Source: Phlebotomus papatasi
Lineage: Eukaryota > Arthropoda > Insecta > Diptera > Psychodidae
Length of the DNA stretch: 64,000 bases
Assembly (NCBI RefSeq): GCF_024763615.1
Contig: NC_077222.1
Span: 72,354,001-72,418,000 of the forward strand
Reading direction: 5' to 3'
Below are positions 1 through 13,170 of this stretch, piece after piece. The first letter of the stretch is position 1, and each line of letters begins with the position of its first letter. The translations under genes and the position numbers were made by a program. The notes beneath the pieces are model-generated. The model was not told the DNA's origin. It did not search any database and was given only the letters and a program-made list of their open reading frames with translations.

Positions 1-112
1 AGCCTTAAAAATGTGTAAAATTAACATTAAAAAATGTTGATATATTTTTACACCTAAAAATATTAAAGTGATGACGAAAAAAAGTTAATCGCACCCTCTT
101 TTTTTTCTCAGT
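1..112 (+). mobile_element. CACTG MITE copy A1 (cut by window start)
   Basis: Right ~110 bp of the 253-bp family, ending TTTTTTCTCAGTG. It continues directly into AAGAGAC..., the middle of an L-family element, so A1 is inserted in it. Confidence 0.8.
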
Positions 113-266
113 GAAGAGACTTACACATTTCTATTAAATATTAGTTGGCTAATCATCAATTGTTGATAATTCTGTGATAATTTAGTGTAAATCTCTTACG
201 AAAAACAAAAGATATTCGCATTATTCGAAGGCATGAACGTTCGAAGGGAGAGCACTTTCCCCTAAT
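113..266. mobile_element. L-family element L1, right part
   Basis: From AAGAGACTTACACATT to TTCGAAGGGAGAGCACTTTCCCCTA; homologous to L2 and L3. The left part is off-window or displaced by MITE A1. Confidence 0.7.
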
Positions 267-2435
267 TCTAGAGTCATTTTGGTTTTTGAAATATCATCTA
301 AGCTCTAAGCCATAATTCCAAAACCATAAGAACAATTTTCGTGTTTCGCCGTAAATCATTCATAAGTTTAATTATGAAATTAATTTTCTGTTTTAAGTCA
401 TCAATAAAAATTCTCTTATGTACACATTTCTATTCCTAGAATATAATGTTTTCCGTCTGTAATAGATATTTAATGATATTTCTTAAATGGGATCAGACGG
501 ATCATGGGGACAGGGGGACAAAGGTGAAAATTTGCAAAAAAGGAGGGATACCCATTACAAAAGCCATCAAACAAATTTCCTCATCATCAACCACTCTTAC
601 TTTCCACACAAAGAGCTTCACTGATTTCCCTTTCGTTTAGCTTTACGAGTGCTTTGCGATGCTCTCCGGCTGTTTCTACCATTTTATGGCCCAAAGCTTC
701 ATATTCTGTACAGTTTACCATGTGCTTTTGGTATTATATTGCAGATATGGTGTATTATCACAGCTATTGTAGGTGTATGTAAAAGAATTATAGCTTAAGT
801 ACTAAAAAAAAAGAACTGATGATGACGACCTTAAGATAAATATTATTCTTCTTAACACAAAAAAGAAATTTCGTTTCGTGTGATGTTTGCAAGTAGAAAG
901 CTTTTTAATTGGAAAAGATCTCATGTCTTTGCAAAAAAAAAAGTCTCTCCGTGAAATGGTCAATATTACCTTCAAAAGCTGCTTATATACCAAAAGAACA
1001 TTATAAAGCTTAGAACGTTTTCACATTTTTATTATCTGTCCTCAACAATCTTTCAAGAGCATGATGTTTTCCCTCTTGACTGTTTTTTATTTCTTGCACA
1101 GTATCACTATAAGATGAGCCTGAGGAGAGATTTAATTTTGAACCCATCGATAAGGAAACACTTTTATATGCAATATTTCTGTTTTTTACTAAAAGCACAC
1201 ATTTTTTATGCTTGAGTAAAAATGAACTGAAAGGCAGAGTGATGGAGTATCAAAAATTACCTTTCTGATAAGGAATCATACAGCATGAAGAAGGAGTAAA
1301 TCTTTCTGAATGGTTACACTGCAAGGATATCATGAGAATAGAAAATGTGGATAGAAAATATCAGAACGTATCTTGGCTTCAAATGCAATTTCTTCAATCC
1401 TCGAGAACATCAATTTTATGGGGAGTTTCAAATAAAATGCACATAAATTCGATTTGATGGCAAATAAATCTCAACAAAATCCAACCTTTTGTGCAACATG
1501 TACATTTACAACAATAATTACGTTGTGCTGCCACTGATATAATCTATATCAAACGAGACATTTGGAATTTTTCTAAAATTAATTTTACATCTGAAATTCT
1601 GATGTACAAAATATATTTATATCAATTTCTTTTCTATTTGTCATTACACCCATATATCCCTCAGAGTTGCGCATAAAATCAAAACGTCAATCAATTCTCA
1701 TTACTGAGATGTTTCTCGGGGAAAAAAATCTCATTTTGAAACATTATATGTATAAGCTGTGATAAAGTTTGACGGTTCAAAAGGGCTTCAGCATCATTCA
1801 TCAGACGTGGGAAAATGGATGTTCAAACTAAATTCCTGTCCAAGAGGACATCATATTCTCTGCCATTCACATCCTCATTCAAACAATCCGTCGAAAGGGA
1901 CTTCGTGACTAACTCATCATAATGTTTCAGGCAAAAAAGAGAATAGCTTTAGCATTTTTACGTTCTTTTTTATTTTGCACCCAATACTCATTCAACAATA
2001 CATAAATTTCCATCTATTGTCTATGATCGTTTCATTCTAGGGAAAAGCGGGGTTGCTAGAGTAATTACTTTGCAGACGTATAATAGCTCTTCACCTCCTT
2101 AAATATCCCAAGGCTAGTTGAAGGAGTTTCCGATCTTATAACCTTTCAGAAAATTAGAAATTGGTTTGATGAACCTGAATTAATGTGGAAGGACAATAGT
2201 CGAAGAAAGACATTATTACCTATGTTTTTTCGATATATTCGAATTGCAGAGATACAGCAAAATGCGTGCTAACTTTGCGGCATATACTCGTAATCTTGAT
2301 AGCTCACTCTAAAAATTAGTTACGCATTGATTTATTCTTTTTCTTATTTTTTGAAAATAATTTAACGGAAATTAAAGAAAAAATATGCATAAGTTTGTGC
2401 TTTTCGCAAATTTCGTTTAGATTTTTGTCATTACC
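267..2435. other. non-coding, nothing recognised
   Basis: AT-rich with short chance frames only. Confidence 0.5.
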
Positions 2436-2692
2436 TACACTGAGAAAAAAAGGGGGTGCGATTAACTTTTTTTCCTCGTAACTTTAACACTTTTTAGGTG
2501 TAAAAATATATCAACATTTTTTAATGTTAATTTTACACCTTTTTAAGGGTAAAATCAACATGAAAAAGGGTTAATTTAACCCCTAATACACCTAAAAAGG
2601 GTAATATTTACACAGATTTCGGATCAAAAATGCAAGGTAAAATAGAGATTTCCGGAATGTTATTTTAACTTTTTCGGATTTCTCTCAGTGTA
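2436..2692 (-). mobile_element. CACTG MITE copy A2
   Basis: TA-CACTGAGAAAAAAA ... TTTCTCTCAGTG-TA; full length, reverse orientation, TA/TA flanks. Confidence 0.85.
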
Positions 2693-2730
2693 GTTACAAA
2701 CAATTTAACACATGTTTTTCTTCAAAATTG

Positions 2731-2757
2731 TTTGAAACCTTTGAAACCTTTGAAACC
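2731..2757. repeat. (TTTGAAACC)x3
   Basis: Three exact 9-bp units. Confidence 0.9.
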
Positions 2758-3060
2758 ATTAGGTCTGTGCCATATTTATTGTGTTCTCCAAAACCCTTCA
2801 AATGAGATTATTATATTTATCTCCATAGAACGAATAATACACTTGGACGCAACTAATACACATCACATAGGCTAAATATGAAATTAGATAATCTGTAAAA
2901 CATATTTGAAGATTAAGAAAATGGCCATAAGATCATAATCCTGAGAGCCAAGTTCCCGAATTTATCTGGGTCGTAGTTATATGCAAAAGGAAATCTCTTC
3001 TATGTTTTGGGAAATTATCCTCAATATAATTTCAACCCTTTCAGAATTTTGAACATTCGA

Positions 3061-3147
3061 GAATTTGGCTTTCGGGATTTTTGCTTTCAGGATTTTTGCT
3101 TTCGGGATTTTAGCATTCGGGATTTTGTTCTTCGGGATTTCGGCTTC
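3061..3147. repeat. ~17-bp minisatellite (GCTTTCGGGATTTTT)
   Basis: Five to six units of TTTGGCTTTCGGGATT with single changes. A related, looser run lies at about 34470-34548. Confidence 0.8.
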
Positions 3148-3275
3148 CACTGATTTATAAAAAATATGTGTGCTTCTTGTCTAAAGTCATATAGAATGTC
3201 AATTGAAGCAAATAAAGATTCCCATTGGGAAATAAGATAGAAACCACTAGAATAGAAACATAATGGGCAAACGGT

Positions 3276-3484
3276 AAGGCCGTCTTCAGACTAGAGGTTT
3301 AGCCCAGTTCCAGCAGGTCTCAAAATCTTAAAAAAACAACCAATTAATTTGGTTCTTTAGAATCCAATAGATTATTTGGGTTTTATAATACAATTGTAAG
3401 TGAAAATTTTATGAAAAATATTGATTGATAAGAAGTTAGAGAAGTTAAGCCATATGGCTAAGCCTTAGGTCTGAATCCCGTATA
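3276..3484. mobile_element. E-family element E1
   Basis: GTCTTCAGACTAGAGGTTTA ... TTAGGTCTGAATCCCGTAT; ~205 bp, inverted ends. Confidence 0.65.
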
Positions 3485-3901
3485 ACTTAGCTAAGAAATT
3501 AACACGTGTTGTTGTCATTTACAATGGTTATAAAATTAAATTAGGAATTGAAAACATGAGAATTAAAAGACAATTCAAGAATTATGATAACATTTAACAA
3601 GACAGAGCATTTAGACTAGACTAGATGATCCGAAAATGCGATAGTCGAACACCTAAGAAACCTTCAATCTTATCAAACCGGATAGACCATGCAGGCCTGT
3701 TTTTACTAAAAGACGTACAAACATGCAATGTCACTTTTCTAATATTAGGAAAGACAATTCGGAAATTTTAAAGGTCAAAAAAATAAGATTATGTAAATGC
3801 TTTCTTTGGTCAATTCGAGTAATAAATAAGAAAAATAAAGAATTTTTACTGGAAATTGTTTTTTTTGTTTTGTTAATTCGGTAGCAATAGCCAGCTATAT
3901 G

Positions 3902-4824
3902 TAGGGGAGACTGGGGCAAAAAGTCGCAAAACGTATATTTTATTTTTTTTACTAACGACTCGAACGCCCCAGAAATTTCTAATTAGCGCAGTTTTATAGG
4001 AAATTTACCCCTTTACAACTTTGTGAAAGTAATTTTCCTCTATTTTGCAAGGAAGTACATTTATCGAGCCATTTTATAAAACGTAATTTTGTGACCATTC
4101 TCAAAAATGCTGGGGCAAATAGTATCAGGCATGGGATGTTATCACACTTTAATTCGCTTTATTACGGGATTCCGTAAATTACAAAAAAAAATCCTAGATA
4201 ACATATTTTCATAGGAAATTAATTCCTCTACACCTTTGTAAAACACCGTTTTCTGTATTTGAACGATAAAAACTTGAAAAGTGCTTTTCAAGCTATTTTA
4301 GAAAAAAAAAACACACACAAAAGACTGCAAATCGTTTAACCGATGCAAACAACAAGTGGCGACACATGACATTGATGTTTTTTTTTGCCGTGAGACCCCA
4401 TAAATTGTTTCGGTTTTTCTTACCTTTTGCTTCATACCTTTTGTTACTTTTTACCCCAAGTGGTCGTTCTTAATTAAAAAAGATTTATTGAGAGAAGAAT
4501 CTTTGTAAAATTATAAAATAGATAGCGGCCTCGTATTCAAAGAATCCAAGTCATTTAGGAAATAATCATCAGTGCATAAATTTTGTATAATAAGTAGGTA
4601 ATAATTGATATATTCTTCAAGGAAAATATTTCAAAAATAGGGCTAAAATTTTGATATTTTTTTGTTTTCTAAATTCCTTGTTCGAATTCTAACAAACATA
4701 GAACATCGAAGAAGGTCTATGGATGCTATCTATGGAAAAAAATTTAAGCCGCTGTCTTATTTATCTTGGAAGATATTGAATTTTGAAATTTTCGATTTGT
4801 GACTTTTTGCCCCAGTCTCCCCTA
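3902..4824. mobile_element. TA-GGGGAGACTGGGG element B1 (923 bp)
   Basis: Termini TAGGGGAGACTGGGGCAAAA and TTTTGCCCCAGTCTCCCCTA, inverted, with TA at both ends. Homologous in opposite orientation to B2. Confidence 0.8.
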
Positions 4825-5949
4825 CCATTAGACGATTTTATTTTCTGGCACTGCCTCAAGGCTCCATCCTCAGAAATATAGATCAAACGTCTTAAGACAT
4901 TAATGACTTTTAAAGAATATATTGTCAAATTACATTGTATTATTTTGGTTGCAAATTGAAAAATGTTAATTTAAATTTCAACAGTTTTCCATTTAAAGTA
5001 AAATGCCTCTCTATATTCCTATTTATTTTATTTTGTACTAACTTTAACCCTGCTCTCTCCTACACAATTCTTTTAGTATATCCCCTTTAGAATGATGTGT
5101 TGTGTGACGATTTTAAAATATTGCCAATTCGGCCAAAAATCCCTCGTAAAGTTTCCCTTGATCCTTAAAAAAACATTTTATTTGTATGGCCAAACAGTTT
5201 TTTTTTATAAAATAGATGATGGTAGGAAAATTTTTGCAATAAATCATGAAGCAGACGATAAAACACCATAAATTAACGTTTTGGATTTTAAGGATTAAAT
5301 ATGCGATGAAGTGAGTAGCTATTAATTAAAAAATTACTTTTTAAATTTTTAAAATGTTACGATTGCTTTAAAATGTCCTGGATATCAGACATTTACATTA
5401 GATTTGAGGGATTTAAGAGAACAGACACACTATATGAGAGCGTGCTGAAAACTTACTTAATGTTTGAATAATTGAATGACGTTTGTTGTCATTTATATCG
5501 TTGATTACCCTACTAGAAAGGGTATGAGGCATCATGAAGAGAATACAAACAGTAATTATATGCAAAATTAATAAACTTAAATGAGGAGTTCCAAATTCTG
5601 AGAATAATATTGGCGGAGTGTGGAAAAGTTTTCAATCCACCCACAGAATGAAACGACAACCCTCAAATCTCTACATAAATACGCTTCCATCGTGTTAATT
5701 GGATTTTCACTGTGACTTCTGGAAGCTCTCATAATAAATTTCTCATCCCTAGAAATTTTTGACTCTTCAACTTGGAAAATGTTTTAATTATTGCCATTTT
5801 GCAGACAAAGGCAATGTTCTGAAGAACGGATAGAAGAGTAGTGTGTTAAGTCTTTAATGTATATAGAAGCATTTTAATTGCTGATGACACCAAATTTAAA
5901 TCATAACGCACTCTGGCACTGAGCAAAAAATTGAATCTTCCACAGAGAG
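4825..5949. other. AT-rich flank upstream of the candidate first exon
   Basis: No gene, repeat pair or clear promoter motif was recognised. If 5950-6344 is a first exon, its promoter lies here. Confidence 0.4.
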
Positions 5950-6344
5950 TCAGTTGGGTGAATGTCACAGTGGGATGCGCAGAAGCGATTGAGAGTGAGA
6001 TGAAGATGGTACAACTGGAACAGGAGAAAGGTAGATCAGTCCTGCTTCCCTCTTCATCCAAGGAGCAACGTAAAATCGCGAGGAAAGCTCCAAGTTCAGT
6101 TCAGAGGCGACAATTGACTCGTGTGGTTGTCTTTTCCGATATTGTCTCCCAGACGGATACCAAAACTTCGCAAAAATTAGTCTCTCGAGCGTCGCGATTG
6201 TGGAAGGTTCATTGAGAAATCTCTCACAGATCACTCCACATCATTAATCACGGATAAAGCTCCGACCTCCTTTATCTCTATTCTGGTGATTTAAGTGACA
6301 AAAGTGTGATTGAGGACATTTTCCAACACCAGAGAAAAAGAATT
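5950..6344 (+). other. candidate non-coding first exon (5'UTR)
   Basis: A ~400-bp island with higher GC than its surroundings, free of the window's repeats, starts at an initiator-like GAGTCAGTTG (5948-5957) and ends in a strong donor ATT/GTAAGTG at 6345. The next good downstream acceptor with a UTR is the one at 38549. Both strands carry short open frames here (60-95 codons) without recognisable features, as expected of a GC-elevated UTR. It could instead be the start of an unrelated transcript. No TATA was seen. Confidence 0.45.
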
Positions 6345-7267
6345 GTAAGTGAAAATGATTAAATATATTAATGGAGCTTTTCCACTTTTATGCACATTTT
6401 GCGCTGACCAAAAGTCACTCCCCAAATATTAGTGATATATGTGGGTAGCTGGTGGAAGAGATAATTTTCATTTTAGCCCTTTTCTATTTTAAAAACCACC
6501 AACATGATTTATTCAACACAATGATTTGTTAAGCACTCTGACTTATGTCGATATTTCACCCAAGAGAGCAATATAAATTACCAGTCTCAATTGATTCCAT
6601 ACAAGTAAAATCTGTTTACTCTAAGTGAAGAGAATTTACTACTAAGGATATACCAACTAAAGCTTAGTATCAGCATTTCAACTAAAAGGTACAATGAATG
6701 TCGCTTCATTCAACCAATGTCGTAACTTCATTTGGGTGACCGAAAGATTTCTCATTAATATGATATAGTGGCACCTAATACCTCTACTATAATTCAATGC
6801 AACTTTAAGAAAATTGATTTTTTTAAAACATTGTATTTGAATTTATTAAAATGCTTGTTTGAAGGTTTACTTAAATAATTATGAATTTTGCAGATTTCAA
6901 TATTAAAGACTTCTGATAAGATTTCAGAAATAGTTCTTTAAATTATTTCGTCCATTCATCCTCTTTTTAGGAATAACTCTTATATTATTTCAAACAGTTC
7001 TATTTTATTAATTTATTTTGAATAAAATTACAAAGTGGCATTAAATTTTTATTATTATTTTTTTTAATTTAGTTCTCCGAATTTTCATTTTGATAACGTG
7101 ATATTAAAAAAGTTCTTTTATGGCAATTATAATGTGGTGTTGTGGCATTAAAGCTTTTCATAAATTAAAACAGTGTATTAGTTTAGAGTTTATAGAAAAA
7201 AAATCAACAAAGATGTTATACATAGCATAACTTCAAAATATTTTCAACTAAATTTTGTCCTACTCGG

Positions 7268-7504
7268 TAGGGGAAAGTACTCTGTACTCTCCATTCGAAC
7301 GCTCATGGCTTCGAATAATGTGAGTTTTTTCTCGTTTTTCCTAAGAGACTCACACATTTCTATGAAATATTAGTCAGCTTATTATCTTATTATCAATTGT
7401 TAATAATTATGTGATAATTATATGTAAGTCTCTTAGGAAAAGTAAGAAAAAAAATTCACATTATTCGAAGGCATGAACGTTCGAAGGGAGAGTACTTTCC
7501 CCTA
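7268..7504. mobile_element. L-family element L2
   Basis: TAGGGGAAAGTACTCTGTAC ... GAGAGTACTTTCCCCTA, palindromic (CTTCGAATAATGTGA / CACATTATTCGAAGGCA). Confidence 0.8.
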
Positions 7505-8250
7505 AGGCTTTGTAAAAGTAATTAAAAAAATATATTTTGGAAATATCACTATCTAGATCCGTATATTTTCCGTATCTAAAATTGTAATTTTGTTGATCTC
7601 AAAAAGAACTAAGACTTACTTATGAGTATAAAGTATTAAACTAAGAATACAATTAGCTCTACTCTATTTTTCGATTTTACCAAATTATCTCATACGAAAT
7701 GAAGTTTTTCGAAACTGTTAAAGTTTTATTATTGCAATATTTTTTAAATAGCTATACTCGGAAGATATGTTTTCTTGTTTTCTTCGGAGAAGCTCTTCAC
7801 AGAATACTTGTAACTTGAAATATCAATATCTATTTCAATAAACATTTAGTGTGCTGAAAGAAAATTAGAAAAATAGTGAAATTGTCGAAATTGTCAATAA
7901 AATCCACAAAGTGAGCAATTGTGGTATCAGATTTTTATTTTGCAAGTAACTTATTGAAGAATATGGATAATTTACTAAGAAGTTCTTTATTCTGAGATGG
8001 TAAAATTTTTATTTTCAGCACTAAATAAGGTATTTTTTATTCGAAATTATTTTGCATTATCATCTTTCAATGGGACTCTAATATAAAAGAATTTTTTTAG
8101 TCAAATAAAACGGAATCTTTTGCACCTTCAAAATTCAAAAAATCGAGTAATGACTTGTCTGCTTCGAAATTTGATTTGAAATAATTTAAAATGAATTGAA
8201 GTAAATGATTTGACATATAAAAGAAATAAAAAGATTTTTTTTAGAGAAAT

Positions 8251-8310
8251 GTTTTTCTACGGCCATCTAAAGTTATGTTTTCTCTAAAAATCAGAAACAA
8301 TTTTTTTCTG
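8251..8310. repeat. short dispersed repeat, also at 25361-25421
   Basis: TTCTACGGCCATCTAAAGTT here and CCTACGGCCTTCTAAAGTT there, followed in both by ATGTTTT(G)CTCTAA and a run of T. Confidence 0.55.
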
Positions 8311-8472
8311 ATCCCCAATTAAAGATTTCTCGTTTTCAAAGGGTTACTTGATCTTTTACTATAAATGGATCTTATAGAGAAATAATAGAGAATTCTTTTT
8401 TCTAATAGAGAATTCTTTTGCTTTCTTGGCATCCAAATCACTCTACAAGGCTTCATTAAAGCTTTTCCGTCA

Positions 8473-8681
8473 CCCTTATACAGGCTTCAGACCTAAGGCT
8501 TAGCATATAGCTTAACTGCTCTAATTTCTTATCAGTCAAGATTTTTGGAAAGAAAATAAATTAGGATTAGATTATTCGATGCAAATGATCTTTTAGATTC
8601 AAGACTCTTTTAGACTCTTTTGAGACCTTCAAGAACATGGCTAAACCCGCTAAATCTCTAGTCTGAAGACCGTATTAGGGC
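8473..8681. mobile_element. E-family element E2
   Basis: AGGCTTCAGACCTAAGGCTT ... TCTCTAGTCTGAAGACCGTA; inverse of E1. Confidence 0.65.
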
Positions 8682-8812
8682 CTTGACAGACCTTTGGATT
8701 AGCCAAGAGATGGCTTAGCGTAGTTATAGTAGAAATAATGGTTAAACTATATTTCCATCATTTTCCACTAAGTCGTCTCTCGGCTTAAGTTGTAAGTGTG
8801 TCTAGGGCATAA
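8674..8812. repeat. F-family foldback F1; one arm recurs at 57322-57363
   Basis: AGGGCCTTGACAGACC ... GTGTGTCTAGGGC with inner TTAGCCAAGAGATGGCTTAG / CTAAGTCGTCTCTCGGCTTA. The arm CCCTAGACACACTTAGGACT at 57322 is related. Confidence 0.5.
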
Positions 8813-10734
8813 AAGTTTTAATAAGTCATTCATGATATGACACATGTTTTTTAAGGGTCAATAGATATTCCTTTCACCCATTTTTAGTTGAATTTATGAC
8901 TTTTTTTCAAATTTTAACAGGAATAAGAATAAGATTTGACATTCAAAATATTTGAAATCTAAAATCCAGTTCTATAGAAAAAATCTATTAAATTTAGAAA
9001 CTAAATTTAAATTTCGTTAAAATAAATTTAAAAAAAAAATAAAAAAACATTACTTACGACATTTGCTAATCCAAGTATTTATATCACACTGGAGTTGAAA
9101 ATATCCTCTTAAACTTTACAATTCTCTTATAATCCCTTCAAAATGGAATGAAAAGCATCAGCATTATGAGCTTTGCCACGTGTGCAAAAAATTGAAAAAT
9201 CCTCACAGATTTGTGTGCTTTGAATGTTAGAGTTTAATCGAAAATGGCAATCCTCAAAATTACGGAAGAAACTTATTTGCGAGATTATATTTAAAATTAT
9301 TCGGAAAAATCTATTGAGTTTTGTATATTATTTATAAAGTTTCTGTGCATTACGAAATTCTAAAAGCTCCAACCAACTCGTGTGAATCAAAGACTTCACC
9401 TTTTACCTGGATTAACCTTCAGATGTATATAAACTTGTGAATTTTTCACAGAAGAATAATCCTTTGGATTTGATAACATCGTGCTACGTGCTTCACGTGC
9501 AATATCCGATCTCGCAGATTCTCATATGGTTCTTCAGCTATATAACCCAAATATATAGACTGACTTGGCGAGGAAATTTCCGTTTACTAAAACTTGCATG
9601 ATAATTGTTAAGTGTTCTTCTCACTTTCGCTGATTTTATAATGCCCACTTGATTGCCAGGTATGGTAGTAAATTATTATTATTTAATAGCCCGCGTAATT
9701 AGTATGTCTATGGTGTCTTTAAATGATGAAAAATTTCATATTGGGTGTACCTGACCTATATATTTGGTTAGATCAGAAGAAGACTTGCAAATGTGCAAAA
9801 ATTAAATTAAATAAAATGGCAACAGTGGAAATTCAATGAATTTTGAATGCCATTTATTTATAAATCATCGTGTTCCGGCAAATATTATTGCAATATCATT
9901 TATGAATAACAATTACTTCAATTATAGTTTATTTTTAAATATTGTGTTATGCTGAGTTGACGTACATGGTGTTCAATATCCATCTTCATTTGGTAAAAAC
10001 GCTGTAAAAAAAATTGAAATGGCACGTGACCAGCTTTAACCAATTGTCACGGAAGATTTTCACTTTAATCAACAGAATAACTTATATAGGACTTTTAAAG
10101 AATACACCTAGCCCTCAGTGAAATCATAATTATAAGGATGGGTAATTGAAGGTCAGTTGATTTCCACAAATAAAACTCAAACTTCTCACAATTCCTGATT
10201 TCTCTACGCAATTGCTCTGTATACAATAAAGTCTTATGAAAAATTGTTCAAGCTCACACACAATCTCCTATCTAGGACAATTTTTCTGCAATTACGATCC
10301 CTGAACTCTTAAAGACCAACGTTTCTCTCTCTACTCCATTATTAAAATTTTAATCAATCTATTAACAATACACAAGCAACCTTTTCCATTAATGAATGCA
10401 CATCTAAATTACCGCAAGTGAAATTTCACCACAATTACTACCATGTGGGATTTGAAACATTTTTGTAATTAACTTAAAATTGCTTAAAACACCCCTTAAT
10501 GAAAAATTCAGAATTCTCCTCTTCTGCAACAAAATAATCCCAGAAGTGTTTTCGTTGAATAGAAAAATAATGAAAAAGCTACTTATACAAATTTGAGAAG
10601 AAAATAATTATTTCCAAAAAATTTGAATCATGAAATACTTCTATATACGATAAAAGTAAACCAAAAATAATGTATATAAAAAAATATAATGCATGTAAAA
10701 ATGTATAAAAAATAATGTATATAAAAATAATGTA
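8813..10734. other. first-intron sequence, nothing recognised
   Basis: AT-rich; no repeats shared with the rest of the window and no credible frames. Confidence 0.5.
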
Positions 10735-11899
10735 TAGGGGAAACTGGGGCACCACCAAACAGGGGTACCACCAAACACTGCGATTTTTTCAATAGGTATA
10801 AGACTTCAGAGAATGAGACTTACATGAAATCATAGATACTATAGGGATGCTTGTCCAGAGAAAGAATGATCCACATAATTCAAGTAGTTCAGATATAAGA
10901 ATCTTTTTTCGCAAAATTGTGAGATTTTGATAATTTTAGTCATTTATATATCTACCTGGAAAATAAAACTGAAATAAGTTACATCAAATTTCACTACACC
11001 AGTACTTTCCTACATGTTTCGGGATAATATTTATGTATCTACTAAAGAAATTAATGTTCACATTTTTTTAAAAGAATATAAAATCCATCACAAAACAGAG
11101 TTTGGGGCACCAACAAACAGGCAAATTTCTCACAATTGCAGATGTCGCGAGCGTAGCTTGAATGGCAAAATTTTTCCTCTTATCTTTCTTACTCTTCATC
11201 TCCCTCTTTGTTTGATTTCAGAAATTTATATCCATTCATGGGATTTTCATTCAAGACTCAAGAGAAATATAGTTTCAAGAACCCAATTTTGCATTAAATG
11301 ATTCTTAATGATTCTTAAGTGATTTTAATCAAGGATTGACGAATGATTTCTCGATTTTATTACAAATAATAAGAAGAGCGCGCAAAATTTCAACTTTAGG
11401 TATAGTGTTTGCCACGATTTTAGTGGCGCTGCTTTCCAGTCAGAAGTCGAATGATGTCAAAATGATGAAAAATCTATTGACAAATATGTTCGGTGTGCAG
11501 TGCTTTAGTTTTTTGCTATTTTGGTCACTAATTCTAAATTTTGCAGTGCTTTTCTGAGAATTATTTACATTTTCAATACATTCTTTATAATTAGGAATTG
11601 TGGTGAATGCCCAAAATAACTTCAATGGGTGAGAAAATGAGGTGTTTTTTGGTGCCCCAGAAAGTGTTTATTGGTACCCCGGGTGGTTGGAAAAAAGCGA
11701 AAAATGCATGGTGATACAATTTTCCTTTTTACGGAAAATTGAAGTGCTTCACGTAATCCTTGTATACATTAATATGCAGCCTATACCCAAGAGTATAACA
11801 TGGGGTAAGCAACATTTTTCAAAAATTCACAGTTTTCTTAGGAAATTCAGTCAAAATCGCATCTTTCAAAAGTGTTTGGTGGTACCCCAGTTTCCCCTA
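10735..11899. mobile_element. TA-GGGGAAACTGGGG element B4 (1165 bp)
   Basis: TAGGGGAAACTGGGGCACCA ... GTACCCCAGTTTCCCCTA, with ACCACCAAACA-type repeats just inside both ends and again internally. Short open frames inside show no recognisable domain. Confidence 0.75.
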
Positions 11900-12143
11900 C
11901 ATTATTTTGGCATATAATGCTACTTGCATATAATATTAAAATAAATTAATTTCATTAAAACCAAAACTCAGTTAAAACTGATAGGGGAGAGTAGATCACA
12001 TCAGGGTAGTTTCAATGCTGAATTAGCTCATTAAGCTGAATTAGACTAATTAAAACCTAATTTGCCAAATGTTTATGAATTGTATTGAGCCTAACAAAGT
12101 ACAGCCTATTTTATGCTCGAACTCCATAGACAGAGCGTTGTAT

Positions 12144-12384
12144 CATTGAGAAAAAAAGAGTGTGAGATTAACTGTTTTTCCTCGTAACTTTAACACTTCT
12201 TAGGTTTCAAAATATATCAACATTTTTTAATGTTAATTTTACACCTTTTGAAGTGTATAATTAACATGAAAAAGGGTAACTTTAACCCATAATACACCTA
12301 AAAAGAATAATATTTACACCGATTTCGGATCAATAATGCAGGGTAAAATTAACATTTCCGGAATGTTATTTTAACTTTTCCAGT
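12144..12384 (-). mobile_element. CACTG MITE copy A3 (ends eroded)
   Basis: Same interior (TTAACACTTCTTAGG..., ATTTCGGATCAATAATGCAG) but the left end reads ATTGAGA and the right terminus is lost. Confidence 0.75.
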
Positions 12385-13170
12385 TATCACATTGATAAGG
12401 ATCCCTCGATTTTTTCACCTCCCAAAATTTCCACCTTCCAACCTTTCCAAGCCCCTCCCCCTAAAGGACCCCTTTTCTCAACGTGTCTCCGCGTTGCGGA
12501 AGATTTCTGAGAAATGATATCACGCTTTGTCCGTCCGCCCGCTTGTCTGTCTGATCCGTCAAGCTGTTGCCAACTTTAGAGGCCAAACAGTTATAAACAG
12601 AGACTTGGGATCTTCCGAGAACCCCCCCCCCCAATTAATCAACCCAATGATCGTTAACATACCCCTCATTTTCACCCAACCACACTCCTTCTCTCCATAA
12701 CCATGTTTTATGAGATTGCTCTAAAACGCGTCGTGTGATTTTTTTCATTTTGAATAGATTTTATATGTTGTCTAGACCTCTAGACCGATATTTCGTTTTT
12801 AAGAGTGAAAGGTTAAAAAGGCTCTAGAGAACGCATTTATTATCCAAATAGTATCATGTTTGGAATCGTTGGAAAGTTCTTGGAATTTTTGACAAGATTA
12901 AACTGGTTCAAATCGGTTATGCACCGATTCATAACCGATAAGTAATTTTCATCAGAAAATCAGTTGTATTAATCCTAAGCTATTTTCCGCGGTCTTTTGA
13001 GTGATACAATGTGTTCAATAAATTGGTTGTCAACCGGTAAACGGTAAATGATGCGAAAGTACTTTTGATTTAACAGCATCTAAGTCATTACTTCGCGAGT
13101 TCGAGCATTCCGCAAAACTGGAACGCATTGCCACTCCCCTTTGTCCTTGCAAAATTTGAAAATATACAAC
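12385..13170. repeat. probable dispersed repeat of unknown class
   Basis: Composition changes to C-rich (CCGTCCGCCCGCTTGTCTGT, a run of C at 12623), then AACCGATTCATAACCGATAA-like phrases and CGCGAGTTCGAGCATTCCGC. The last phrase recurs inverted at 55910-55940. No gene was seen. Confidence 0.4.

Noticed and set aside
5931..6234. Overlapping 71-94 codon frames on both strands
   Set aside because: No family resemblance; better explained as a GC-elevated UTR exon.
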